Assembly: GCA_017468385.1 (NCBI GenBank)
Contig: JAFUIQ010000038.1
Location: forward strand, 1 to 57,152
Source of the DNA: Clostridia bacterium
GTDB lineage: Bacteria; Bacillota; Clostridia; Oscillospirales; CAG-272
Length of the DNA stretch: 57,152 bases
Direction: 5' to 3'
Shown here: piece after piece, positions 31,749 through 39,604 of the stretch
How the letters are laid out: every line of letters starts with the position of its first letter
How positions within the stretch are numbered: position 1 is the stretch's first letter
The notes under the pieces: generated by a model
Told to the model about the DNA's origin: nothing
What the model saw: only the letters and a program-made list of their open reading frames with translations
Databases searched by the model: none
Translations under genes and position numbers: made by a program

Positions 31749-32684
31749 ATGACAAAGATATTTATTGACGGCAGCGCCGGCACCACCGGTCTTCGGATCG
31801 CGGATCGGCTGGCCGATCGCACCGATATAACGCTTCTGACTTTACCCGAGGCACTCCGCAAGGATGTCCATGCCCGACGGGAGATGCTGAACACGGCGGA
31901 CATCGCTTTTTTGTGCCTGCCCGATGATGCGGCACGGGAATCCGTTTCTCTCATCGAGAATCCCGCCACCGCCGTGATCGACACCTCCACCGCCCACCGC
32001 ACGGCGGACGGATGGGTGTACGGCTTCCCCGAATTGAGCGGACAGCGAGAAAAAATCGCCGCTTCCCGGCGGATCGCCAATCCCGGATGTCACGCCAGCG
32101 GATTTATCGCTCTGATCGCCCCGCTGACCGCGGCGGGCATGCTTTCCCGGGACGCCGCCCTGTCCTGTATCTCCCTGACGGGATACTCCGGCGGCGGCAA
32201 GAAAATGATCGCGGAATACGAGGATCCCGCCCACGCGCCTCTCTTGGATGCGCCCCGCATGTACGGCTTGTCCCAACAGCACAAGCATCTGCCGGAGATG
32301 AGCCACATGACCGGCATCACCATCCCGCCGGTGTTCTGCCCCATCGTTGCTCCTTTTTACAGCGGCATGGAGGTGACGATCCCCCTCCACAAACGGGATC
32401 TGGCGGGCAGCGCGGACGAGGTGCTGGCATTGTACAAACAATACTACCGAGGCGGCGTGGTATATGTAAACGAACAGGCCGATGAGAGCGGATTCCTATC
32501 CGCCGCCGCCCTGTCGGGACGGGACGATATGGAAATCTCCGTTCACGGAAACGGGGAGCGCATCCTCCTGGTGGCCCGGTACGACAATCTGGGCAAGGGC
32601 GCATCGGGCGCCGCTATCCAGAATATGAACATCCTGCTGGGCTGTGACGAGACCGCGGGACTGATGACAAAGAAAGGTGAATAA
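31749..32684 (+). CDS. argC: N-acetyl-gamma-glutamyl-phosphate reductase (short type)
   Basis: The ATG at 31749 follows GTGGAGGACCACT; an upstream in-frame start would lie in the promoter. The 311-residue protein opens TKIFIDGSAGTTGLRIADRL (NADP-binding loop), has the catalytic cysteine in NPGCHASGFIALIAPLTAAG (about residue 116), and CLPDDAARE and SGRDDMEISVHGN near the end. It is the shorter class-2 form (about 310 residues versus 345). It reduces N-acetylglutamyl phosphate to the semialdehyde in ornithine/arginine synthesis. First gene of argCJBD; argJ follows four bases after the stop. Confidence 0.95.
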   Translation: MTKIFIDGSAGTTGLRIADRLADRTDITLLTLPEALRKDVHARREMLNTADIAFLCLPDDAARESVSLIENPATAVIDTSTAHRTADGWVYGFPELSGQREKIAASRRIANPGCHASGFIALIAPLTAAGMLSRDAALSCISLTGYSGGGKKMIAEYEDPAHAPLLDAPRMYGLSQQHKHLPEMSHMTGITIPPVFCPIVAPFYSGMEVTIPLHKRDLAGSADEVLALYKQYYRGGVVYVNEQADESGFLSAAALSGRDDMEISVHGNGERILLVARYDNLGKGASGAAIQNMNILLGCDETAGLMTKKGE

Positions 32685-32688
32685 ACTC

Positions 32689-33909
32689 ATGAATATACAA
32701 TTGATAAAAGGCGGCGTCTGCGCCGCCAAAGGATTTACAGCCAACGGCATCCACTGCGGCATCCGCAAGAACCGCACCAAGCGGGATCTGTCTCTGATCG
32801 TCAGCGAGGTGCCCGCACAGGCTGCCGCCGTATACACCACCAATCTGGTGAAAGGCGCTCCCCTTACCGTCACCAAACAGCATCTGACAGACGGTAAGGC
32901 GCAGGCCATCATCTGCAACAGCGGCAATGCCAACACCTGCAATGCCAACGGCATCGAGATCGCGGAGCAGATGAGCGCTCTGGTGGCTGACGCCCTGGGT
33001 ATCGGTGAGAGCGACGTGGTGGTCGCCTCTACCGGCGTCATTGGCCAACCCCTGGATATCACCCCTATCGCCGCGGGATTGCCCTCTCTGGTACAGGGGC
33101 TCTCCCGCGACGGCGGTGATGCCGCCGCCGAGGGCATCATGACCACGGACACCGTGAAAAAAGAAATCGCCGTGGAATTCACCCTGGGCGGAAAGACCTG
33201 CCGCATCGGCGGTATCGCCAAGGGAAGCGGCATGATTCATCCCAACATGGCCACCATGCTGGTATTCATCACCTCCGACGTGGCCATCTCTTCCGCTATG
33301 CTGCAGAAGGCACTGTCCACGGATATCACCCATTCCTTCAATATGCTAAGCATCGACGGGGACACCTCCACCAACGATATGGTCACGGTTTTGGCCAACG
33401 GCATGGCGGGCAATGCGGAAATCACCGCCGAGGGCGAGGATTTCGCCGCCTTTATGAAGGCGCTTAACACGGTCACCGTCCATCTGTGCCGCATGATCGT
33501 GGGCGATGGCGAGGGTGCCACCAAGCTGCTGGAATGTCAGGTCAGCGGGGCCCAGGACGAGATCACGGCGAAAAAAGTGGCGAAAAGCGTGGTCTGCTCC
33601 AGCCTGCTCAAGGCCGCCATGTTCGGCGCGGATGCCAACTGGGGCCGGGTTCTCTGTGCCATCGGATACAGCGGCGCGGATGTGGATGTGAATAAGATAG
33701 ACGTTTCCTTCAAGAGCACCTCCGGGGAGATCGCCGTGTGCAAAAACGGCGCCGGTGTGGATTTCTCCGAGGAGAAGGCGAAGGCGATCCTTCTGGCCAA
33801 GGAGATTGATATTCTGGTATCGCTGGGGGACGGCGCGCACAGCGCCACCGCCTGGGGATGCGATCTGACCTACGATTACGTCAAGATCAACGGCGATTAC
33901 CGCACCTGA
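32689..33909 (+). CDS. argJ: Bifunctional ornithine acetyltransferase / N-acetylglutamate synthase
   Basis: The 406-residue protein begins MNIQLIKGGVCAAKGFTANG. The self-cleavage site is in IAKGSGMIHPNMATMLVF, where the threonine of the A-T pair becomes the catalytic N-terminus of the beta chain (about residue 190). CNSGNANTCN and FGADANWGRVLCAIGY are additional family motifs. ArgJ recycles the acetyl group from acetylornithine to glutamate; whether it also uses acetyl-CoA (bifunctional) cannot be told from sequence, but no separate argA is present in the window. The ribosome binding site is AAAGAAAGG, 11 bases from the ATG. Confidence 0.96.
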   Translation: MNIQLIKGGVCAAKGFTANGIHCGIRKNRTKRDLSLIVSEVPAQAAAVYTTNLVKGAPLTVTKQHLTDGKAQAIICNSGNANTCNANGIEIAEQMSALVADALGIGESDVVVASTGVIGQPLDITPIAAGLPSLVQGLSRDGGDAAAEGIMTTDTVKKEIAVEFTLGGKTCRIGGIAKGSGMIHPNMATMLVFITSDVAISSAMLQKALSTDITHSFNMLSIDGDTSTNDMVTVLANGMAGNAEITAEGEDFAAFMKALNTVTVHLCRMIVGDGEGATKLLECQVSGAQDEITAKKVAKSVVCSSLLKAAMFGADANWGRVLCAIGYSGADVDVNKIDVSFKSTSGEIAVCKNGAGVDFSEEKAKAILLAKEIDILVSLGDGAHSATAWGCDLTYDYVKINGDYRT

Positions 33910-33920
33910 GGGAGGTTACG

Positions 33921-34790
33921 ATGGATACGACACTTTCCAACGCACTGCGTGCCGAGGTACTCACCCAGGCACTGCCGTATATTAAACAGTACACCGGCAA
34001 GATCGTCGTGGTAAAATACGGCGGCAACGCCATGATCAACGAACAGCTGAAGCAGCAGGTCATGGAGGACATCACCCTCCTTTGGCTGATCGGCGTGAAG
34101 ATCGTCCTCGTCCACGGGGGCGGCCCCGAGATCAGCGACACCATGAGCAAGCTGGGCAAAAAGGCCGAATTCGTGGACGGACTCCGCATCACCGATAAGG
34201 AAACGGTGGACATCGTGCAGATGGTGCTGGCGGGCAAAGTCAACAAGACGCTGGTCAATCTGCTGGAGATGAAGGGCGGACGCGCCATGGGTATCTCCGG
34301 CATCGACGGCCGGCTGATTGAGGCGAAGCCCAAGGATGTGCGGCTGGGGTATGTGGGCCAGATCACCAACATCAACATCACCCCCGTCATGGATCTTCTG
34401 GAGAAGGGATACATCCCCGTCATCTCCACCGTGGGATGCGATAAGGACGGCAACACCTACAACATCAACGGCGACACGGCGGCGGCCCACATCGCGGGTG
34501 CCCTGGGCGCGGAGCGTCTGATCATGATGACCGACATCGCAGGACTGCTCCGGGACAAGGACGATCCCACCACCCTGATCCCCGAGATCACGGTGGAGGA
34601 GGCAGGCAAACTGCTCTTGGACGGCACCGTATCCGGCGGCATGATCCCCAAGATCGGCTGCTGTGTGGAGGCCATCGGCCGGGGCGTCCGCAACGTAATC
34701 ATCATGGACGGCCGGGTACCCCACTCCATTCTGATGGAGCTGCTCACCGACGAGGGCGCGGGAACCATGGTCACCGGCAATCCGGCTTGA
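33921..34790 (+). CDS. argB: N-acetylglutamate kinase
   Basis: The 289-residue kinase begins at the ATG after GAGGGAGGTTACG. Motifs in order: IVVVKYGGNAMINEQ (phosphate-binding lysine and glycine loop), VLVHGGGPEISDTMSKLG (substrate loop), GKVNKTLVNLLEMKG, and NGDTAAAHIAGALGAERLIMMTDIAGLL (ATP site). The C-terminus GAGTMV is family-typical. The N-terminal helix TTLSNALRAEVLTQALPYIKQYTG before the fold is the extension found in arginine-inhibited, hexameric NAGKs, so feedback control by arginine is likely (inference). It phosphorylates N-acetylglutamate, the step before ArgC. Confidence 0.97.
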   Translation: MDTTLSNALRAEVLTQALPYIKQYTGKIVVVKYGGNAMINEQLKQQVMEDITLLWLIGVKIVLVHGGGPEISDTMSKLGKKAEFVDGLRITDKETVDIVQMVLAGKVNKTLVNLLEMKGGRAMGISGIDGRLIEAKPKDVRLGYVGQITNINITPVMDLLEKGYIPVISTVGCDKDGNTYNINGDTAAAHIAGALGAERLIMMTDIAGLLRDKDDPTTLIPEITVEEAGKLLLDGTVSGGMIPKIGCCVEAIGRGVRNVIIMDGRVPHSILMELLTDEGAGTMVTGNPA

Positions 34791-34805
34791 GGGAGGAATT
34801 ATGCC

Positions 34806-35972
34806 ATGAGCCATCTGCAAGAAATCGACACCGCCTACGTGGCGGGAACGTATAAACGCTTCCCCGTGGAGATCACCTCCGGTCGGGGATCCATCGTCTG
34901 CGACACCGCGGGCAAGCAGTATATCGATATGGGATCGGGCATCGGCGTCACCGCCTTCGGCATTGCCGATGAGGGGTGGATGGGCGCCGTCACCCGCCAG
35001 CTGTCCCTGGTACAGCACATGTCCAATCTGTACTACACGGAGCCCTGCGCCCGCCTGGCGGAGCACATCTGCACCCGCACCGGCATGAAGAAGGTCTTCT
35101 TCTGCAACTCGGGGGCGGAAGCCAATGAGGGCGCCATCAAGGTGGCCCGCAAATACGCGGCGGAGAAAAAAGGGGCGGACTGCTACACCATCGTCACGCT
35201 GAAAAACAGCTTTCACGGACGGACGCTGACCACGCTGGCCGCCACGGGACAGGATCATTTTCATACCCTGTTCCAGCCCCTGACCCCCGGATTCTGTCAC
35301 ATCGAGGCCAACAACATCGATGAATTGAAGGAGATCACCGCCCGGGCGGACATCGCCGGTATTCTGATCGAGTGCGTGCAGGGCGAGGGCGGCGTCAACG
35401 TACTCACGAAAGAATTCGTACAGACCGCGGCGCAGATCGCCCGCGAGAAGGATATCATCCTGATGGTGGACGAGGTGCAGACCGGCAACGGCCGCACGGG
35501 TCAGCTGTATTCCTATATGCATTACGGCATCACGCCGGATATCGTTTCTACCGCCAAGGGCATCGGCGGCGGCTTGCCGCTGGGCGCGGTGATCCTGGGT
35601 GAGAAGGTGGAAAATGTGCTGGGCTACGGCGATCACGGCTCCACCTTCGGGGGCAATCCCGTGTGCTGTGCAGGAGCTTTGCACATTCTGGAGCGGATGG
35701 ACGACGCGTTCCTCTCTGACGTGGAGCGAAAGGGCCGCATGGTCACGGATGCGCTCACCGGCCAGCCGGGCATCGAATCCGTCAGCGGATTGGGACTGAT
35801 GATCGGCGTTAAGACCGCAAAACCCGCCGCGGAGGTGCTTCGCGCCTGCATGGAGCGGGGCGTTCTCTGCCTGACGGCCAAGGATAAGGTGCGTCTGCTT
35901 CCCGCTTTGAACATCCCCGATGAGGTACTGATGGAGGCTGTCTCCGTCCTGCTCGCGGTTTGCGCGGAGTGA
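34806..35972 (+). CDS. argD: Acetylornithine aminotransferase
   Basis: The 388-residue PLP enzyme (class III) has CNSGAEANEGAIKVARKYA (about residues 103-121), LKNSFHGRTLTTLAATGQ, the aspartate in IILMVDEVQTGNGRTGQLY, and the PLP lysine in VSTAKGIGGGLPLGAVI (about residue 257), then GDHGSTFGGNPVCCAGA. It transaminates N-acetylglutamate semialdehyde to N-acetylornithine. It closes the argCJBD unit; the later genes argF, argG, argH and carAB are not in the window. The start follows GAGGGAGGAATTATGCC. A palindromic element and terminators lie downstream. Confidence 0.95.
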   Translation: MSHLQEIDTAYVAGTYKRFPVEITSGRGSIVCDTAGKQYIDMGSGIGVTAFGIADEGWMGAVTRQLSLVQHMSNLYYTEPCARLAEHICTRTGMKKVFFCNSGAEANEGAIKVARKYAAEKKGADCYTIVTLKNSFHGRTLTTLAATGQDHFHTLFQPLTPGFCHIEANNIDELKEITARADIAGILIECVQGEGGVNVLTKEFVQTAAQIAREKDIILMVDEVQTGNGRTGQLYSYMHYGITPDIVSTAKGIGGGLPLGAVILGEKVENVLGYGDHGSTFGGNPVCCAGALHILERMDDAFLSDVERKGRMVTDALTGQPGIESVSGLGLMIGVKTAKPAAEVLRACMERGVLCLTAKDKVRLLPALNIPDEVLMEAVSVLLAVCAE

Positions 35973-36023
35973 TGCAAGTCCCAATTACCTTTTATGTTCC
36001 CACGGTAATTTTCTTTTAACCAG

Positions 36024-36150
36024 AGCCTCCCTTGTGTAAAGGGAGGTGGCATTTTCGCAGAAAATGACGGAGGGATTGCAATAAACAAATCCTTCTCAAT
36101 CAATCCCTCAGTCACCTTCGGTGACAGCTCCCTTTACACAAGGGAGCCTT
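36024..36150. mobile_element. MITE-like palindromic element
   Basis: The left end AGCCTCCCTTGTGTAAAGGG continues to GACGGAGGGATTG, and the right end, read inverted, is GGCTCCCTTGTGTAAAGGGA continuing through CTGTCACCGAAGGTGAC to TGAGGGATTG. The two arms are about 50 bases each with only about 25 bases between them. Inside are small hairpins (TCACC/GGTGA, CATTTT/AAAATG). No protein is encoded. Its closeness to the words of abundant repeats I recall from Oscillospirales-like genomes suggests a non-autonomous mobile element, moved by an enzyme encoded elsewhere. Together with the two terminators it fills 35973-36272. Confidence 0.75.
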
Positions 36151-36188
36151 CCGCTGCGGCGGGGGTGCTCATCGGCAAAAGCCTCTAT

Positions 36189-36220
36189 TGAACCACCTGC
36201 AACGCAGGTGGTTTTCTTAT
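36189..36220 (+). terminator. Terminator, probably of argCJBD
   Basis: AACCACCTGC (36191-36200) pairs with GCAGGTGGTT (36204-36213) over a three-base loop, followed by TTCTTAT. Confidence 0.7.
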
Positions 36221-36227
36221 GCCAAAA

Positions 36228-36266
36228 ATACAGGCACCTGCGGCGTATGCCGCAAGTGCCTTTTGT
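36228..36266. terminator. Terminator of the XRE gene (possibly bidirectional)
   Basis: AGGCACCTGCGGC and GCCGCAAGTGCCT (36232-36244, 36249-36261) with a GTAT loop and one mismatch. The minus strand runs into GTATTTTTGG, the plus strand into TTTGTT. Confidence 0.7.
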
Positions 36267-36272
36267 TATGCC

Positions 36273-37328
36273 TCAAAGCAGGAGCAGTTCTTGGAAATCG
36301 TCCCGGTCACGGAGGGCATCGAATTCCTTCCATGACAGATATTCCCCAAAATCCTCCGTCAGCGTGGATGTGCCGCTCTTGATCATCCTGTTGGCATCAA
36401 AGGATATTTTATTGAGAACGGAGGATGTATAGGAGATGGGTGTTTCTTTCGCTTTATCAAACATCTCCTCATATAAAACAGCCTGTTCATGCGATTTTCG
36501 CAGAACGGACACGGCTTCCTCAAAGCGGTTTTGCCGGGTGAGGCACATGGCCTGCCAAATGTAGTTGTGCATCAACACATCGTGGAACCACAGATAATTC
36601 TCATCATCAATAACGATTTTGATGATCTTCTCGGCGGCACGGATGGCTACGAGGTCATGCTTTCCGGATTCGAGTTCATCGACAAGATCGTCCAGTTTCC
36701 GGAAAATCATTTCCTGCCGATGTCTTTCCCAATCTTCCCCCGTCAGACAGCACTTCAAAAGTGCATCACAATCCGGATGCTGCTTGGCGTACCGGAGTGC
36801 TTCGTCCCGTCTGCCGATACTGGGAAGATCCAGCACAATGCCATGGATCGCGCTGTTGCGCAAATCCTCATCGTCGCAATCCTCAATGATCCGCTCAAAG
36901 TACCGAACGGCATTTTCAAAATGGGTTCGCTGCTCGGCGGTGCCGCGCTCGCAATGGTGGATGGCATATGCCCCTTCTGCATCGGCAAGCCATTTCAGAT
37001 AGTCAAAATTCCCGGGGTATTCCGCCACGGCCGCCTGTGCAATTTCATACCGCTTCGCTGTGTCGCCCGTTTTCCACGTTTCCTCATACTGCGCGCGCAG
37101 TTCCCCCTGCCGGGGATCTTCCGCCGTATCGGCAAGGCCGAACAACGCATCGGTGGACACCCCAAGCAGCCGCGCCAACGGGACGATCATGGACAAATCC
37201 GGGGAAGAGGCTCCCGTCTCCCATTTGGAGACAGCCTGAAAGGATACATTCAGGTATTCCGCCAGCTTTTCTTGGGTCAAATCCTTCTTTTTGCGCAGTT
37301 CTTTGATTCTCAATCCTATGTGATTCAT
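36273..37328 (-). CDS. XRE-family transcriptional regulator with TPR-like C-terminal domain
   Basis: The 351-residue protein begins MNHIGLRIKELRKKKDLTQE; helix-turn-helix residues 3-58 (KLAEYLNVSFQAVSKWETGASSPDLSMIVPLARLLGVSTDALFG) are a Cro/CI-type HTH. The remainder (about 75-351) is all-helical with TPR-like pairs (YFERIIEDCDDEDLRNSAIHG, EALRYAKQHPDCDALLK, EEAVSVLRKSHEQAVLYEEM). This layout resembles Rgg/PlcR-type quorum regulators but also the many 'helix-turn-helix TPR' regulators of Clostridia; no peptide gene is seen beside it. A paralogue with the same layout is at 54901. It is monocistronic with its own promoter and terminator, behind AAAGGAGATATCCGT. Confidence 0.88.
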   Translation of the reverse strand: MNHIGLRIKELRKKKDLTQEKLAEYLNVSFQAVSKWETGASSPDLSMIVPLARLLGVSTDALFGLADTAEDPRQGELRAQYEETWKTGDTAKRYEIAQAAVAEYPGNFDYLKWLADAEGAYAIHHCERGTAEQRTHFENAVRYFERIIEDCDDEDLRNSAIHGIVLDLPSIGRRDEALRYAKQHPDCDALLKCCLTGEDWERHRQEMIFRKLDDLVDELESGKHDLVAIRAAEKIIKIVIDDENYLWFHDVLMHNYIWQAMCLTRQNRFEEAVSVLRKSHEQAVLYEEMFDKAKETPISYTSSVLNKISFDANRMIKSGTSTLTEDFGEYLSWKEFDALRDRDDFQELLLL

Positions 37329-37375
37329 ACGGATATCTCCTTTATAAGTGATAAGCGGGCCCTGCTTTCCCTACT

Positions 37376-37403
37376 ATTATAGCACACATCCGCCATCCAT
37401 CAA
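37376..37403 (-). promoter_or_regulatory. Promoter of the XRE-TPR gene
   Basis: On the minus strand TTGATG (37398-37403), a 16-base spacer and TATAAT (37376-37381, extended by TGC) lie 48 bases before the ATG at 37328. Confidence 0.65.
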
Positions 37404-37479
37404 TAACTTGTTTTTTGACGATGATTCAACCGCCATTCGAGTTTCCAAACGGCACTTGCAACTTTTTTCCTATCCCCTA

Positions 37480-37508
37480 TTGACTTTATCACTTTAGCGT
37501 GGTAAAAT
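37480..37508 (+). promoter_or_regulatory. Promoter of yerC and the histidine operon
   Basis: TTGACT (37480-37485), exactly 17 bases and TAAAAT (37503-37508), 36 bases before the yerC ATG. The whole spacer lies inside the palindrome described next. Confidence 0.85.
37485..37506 (+). promoter_or_regulatory. Palindromic operator candidate within the his promoter spacer
   Basis: A 22-base imperfect palindrome with arms TTTATCACTTT and AGCGTGGTAAA (16 of 22 positions symmetric, with TTTA/TAAA and CAC/GTG arms exact) occupies the region between -35 and -10. A protein bound here would block polymerase. YerC, a TrpR-type protein encoded just downstream, is the natural candidate. Confidence 0.65.
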
Positions 37509-37543
37509 GATGAAGCCAATTATAAAAAACAGGTAGGTAGTAT

Positions 37544-37849
37544 ATGATTCCCCATCATACGGACGCGGCCAAGCGACTGTACAAAGCCATGCTCCTTCTT
37601 GAAACAGAGGAAGAATGTGCCGCATTTTTTGATGACATTTGCACGATCCGCGAAATCCAGGATCTGTCCCAGCGACTGCAGGTCGCCGAGATGCTGCAGG
37701 ACGGCAAAAATTATCAGGAAATCTCCAAATCCACCGGCGCCAGCACCGCCACCATCTGCCGGGTAAGCAAATGCCTGAACTATGGCAGTGACGGATACAA
37801 GACCGTGCTGGACCGCCTAAGCCGGACGGACACCCCCGAGGGCGCATAA
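37544..37849 (+). CDS. yerC: YerC/YecD family TrpR-related regulator
   Basis: The 101-residue protein has the TrpR/YerC fold: LYKAMLLLETEEECAAFFDDICTIREIQDLSQRLQVAEMLQDGKNYQEISKSTGASTATICRVSKCL, where the last part (about residues 55-80) is the helix-turn-helix. Family length is 95-105. It lies 23 bases before hisZ under the same promoter, so its location points to histidine-gene control, possibly with histidine or a related amino acid as corepressor as tryptophan is for TrpR. That function is inferred. The ribosome binding site is weak (GGTAGGTAGTAT). Confidence 0.88.
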   Translation: MIPHHTDAAKRLYKAMLLLETEEECAAFFDDICTIREIQDLSQRLQVAEMLQDGKNYQEISKSTGASTATICRVSKCLNYGSDGYKTVLDRLSRTDTPEGA

Positions 37850-37872
37850 ACTATTCCCGAAAGGATCTCACC

Positions 37873-38958
37873 ATGATCATCGACGAAAACGTTCTTCTGA
37901 GCGATGAAATCGCCGTATACCGTCTGCGGTCCCTGTACCGCTCCTACGGCTATACCCCCTATAAAATGAGCAAATTTGAGGAGTACGATCTGTACGTCCG
38001 CAACAAGAATTTCCTTGTGTCGGACAACATCATCACCTTCACCGACATCAGCGGAAAGCTGATGGCGCTGAAGCCGGACGTGACCCTCTCCATCATCAAA
38101 AACAACAAGGACACCCCCGACACCGTGCAGAAGGTATACTACAACGAAAACGTATATCGGGTGTCCGGCAGCACGCCGGCTTACAAGGAGATTCTCCAGA
38201 CCGGTCTGGAATGCTTCGGCCGGATCGACACCTACTGCATCAGCGAGGTGCTCACGCTGGCGGCGCAAAGTCTTTCGTGCATATCCGGGGAATTTGTGCT
38301 GGACGTGTCCCACTTGGGCATCGTATCTGCCGTGCTGGATTCCCTTGGCGTATCCCCCGCCGTAAGAGAGGAGCTGCTGCGGTGCATCGGGGAAAAAAAC
38401 GCCCACGGTGCCCGGGCCATCTGTGAGGATGAATCCGTGCCCGAGGCGGGCATCCGGATGCTGCAGGGGCTGATCGCCGCCTACGGCGATCCGAAAACGG
38501 TGCTGGCGGCGCTGGACGATCTGCTCCCCGCCGATCTGGCCAAAAAGGAGCGGCAGGAACTGGCCGCCATCCTGGCCGTGGTGCCGGGTGACAACGTCCG
38601 CCTGGATTTCTCCGTGGTGCAGGACATGGGCTACTACAACGGCATCGTGTTCAAGGGATTTGTCAACGGCATCCCCGTCAGCATCCTGTCCGGCGGTCAG
38701 TACGACCGTCTGATGCTCCGCATGGGACGGAAGTCCGGGGCCATCGGCTTTGCGGTGTACCTGGATCTTCTGAAGGAACTGAACCGTCCCGCCGCCGAGT
38801 ACGATGTGGACACCGTGGTGCTGTACGATGACAGTGTGGATATGGGAACTGTGCGCGATACCATGCAGTCGCTGATTGCCGCCGGCAAGCGGGCGGTGGC
38901 CAGCCGTTCCCTTTCGGACACGATCACCTATCGCGCCATTGCGGATCTGAGAAAGTGA
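37873..38958 (+). CDS. hisZ: ATP phosphoribosyltransferase regulatory subunit
   Basis: The 361-residue protein is a class II aminoacyl-tRNA-synthetase-like HisZ: LRSLYRSYGYTPYKMSKFEEYDLY, then ITFTDISGKLMALKPDVTLSIIKN (motif 2-like), and GYYNGIVFKGFVNGIPVSILSGGQYDRL near residue 255, typical of HisZ. It lacks the anticodon-binding domain of HisRS. HisZ pairs with the short HisG to form the allosteric hetero-octamer, making histidine feedback possible. The hisG gene follows 10 bases later and is indeed the short form. Start after CCCGAAAGGATCTCACC. Confidence 0.95.
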   Translation: MIIDENVLLSDEIAVYRLRSLYRSYGYTPYKMSKFEEYDLYVRNKNFLVSDNIITFTDISGKLMALKPDVTLSIIKNNKDTPDTVQKVYYNENVYRVSGSTPAYKEILQTGLECFGRIDTYCISEVLTLAAQSLSCISGEFVLDVSHLGIVSAVLDSLGVSPAVREELLRCIGEKNAHGARAICEDESVPEAGIRMLQGLIAAYGDPKTVLAALDDLLPADLAKKERQELAAILAVVPGDNVRLDFSVVQDMGYYNGIVFKGFVNGIPVSILSGGQYDRLMLRMGRKSGAIGFAVYLDLLKELNRPAAEYDVDTVVLYDDSVDMGTVRDTMQSLIAAGKRAVASRSLSDTITYRAIADLRK

Positions 38959-38968
38959 GGGCTGACAT

Positions 38969-39604
38969 ATGAATATGCTGAATGTAGCCCTGCCCAAGGG
39001 CCGATTGGGAGAGCGGGTCTATGCCATGTTTGAAAAAGCGGGCTTTGCCTGTCCCTCCATCAAGGAAAACAACCGGAAACTGATTTTTGAAAATCCCGAG
39101 GCGGGCGTGCGTTATTTCTGGGTGAAGCCCTCCGATGTGGCCATCTACGTGGAGCGGGGTGCCGCCGATATCGGCGTGGCGGGCAAGGACATCCTTCTGG
39201 AATACCAGCCGGATGTGTACGAACTGTTGGATCTGAAAACCGGCATCTGCCGCATGGCGGTGGCCGCCAAGGAGGATTTCCGCGACGATCCCGCCCGCCC
39301 TTTGAAGGTGGCTACCAAATTCACCAACATCGCCCGCAATTATTACGCCGCCCAGGGGCGGGATATCGACATCATCCACCTGAACGGCTCCATTGAGATC
39401 GCACCCATTCTGGGGCTGTCCGACGTGATCGTGGACATCGTGGAGACGGGCACCACCCTAAGAGAGAATCATCTGAGCGTGCGGGAGACCATCGTCCCCA
39501 TCAGCGCCCGTCTGATCGCCAATAAAGCCAATTTCAAATTCAAAAACGAACCGATTGAAGCCATCGTGAAAAGCATTTCCGAGCAAATGGAGGCATTACC
39601 GTGA
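38969..39604 (+). CDS. hisG: ATP phosphoribosyltransferase catalytic subunit (short form)
   Basis: The 211-residue protein lacks the C-terminal ACT-like regulatory domain and so needs HisZ. Motifs include NVALPKGRLGERVYAMFEKAG at the start, VAIYVERGAADIGVAGKDILLE, and the PRPP-binding loop LSDVIVDIVETGTTLRENHLS (about residues 150-170). It commits PRPP and ATP to histidine synthesis. The stop overlaps the GTG of hisD (GTGA), coupling translation. The start follows GTGAGGGCTGACAT. Confidence 0.96.
   Translation: MNMLNVALPKGRLGERVYAMFEKAGFACPSIKENNRKLIFENPEAGVRYFWVKPSDVAIYVERGAADIGVAGKDILLEYQPDVYELLDLKTGICRMAVAAKEDFRDDPARPLKVATKFTNIARNYYAAQGRDIDIIHLNGSIEIAPILGLSDVIVDIVETGTTLRENHLSVRETIVPISARLIANKANFKFKNEPIEAIVKSISEQMEALP

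Noticed and set aside
33897-35984. A 695-codon open frame on the minus strand over argB and argD
   Set aside because: Antisense shadow of two clear enzyme genes; no ribosome binding site and shadow-like composition.
37509-37543. Histidine leader peptide or T-box before the his operon
   Set aside because: The leader after the promoter is about 30 bases and has no histidine-codon run or hairpin.
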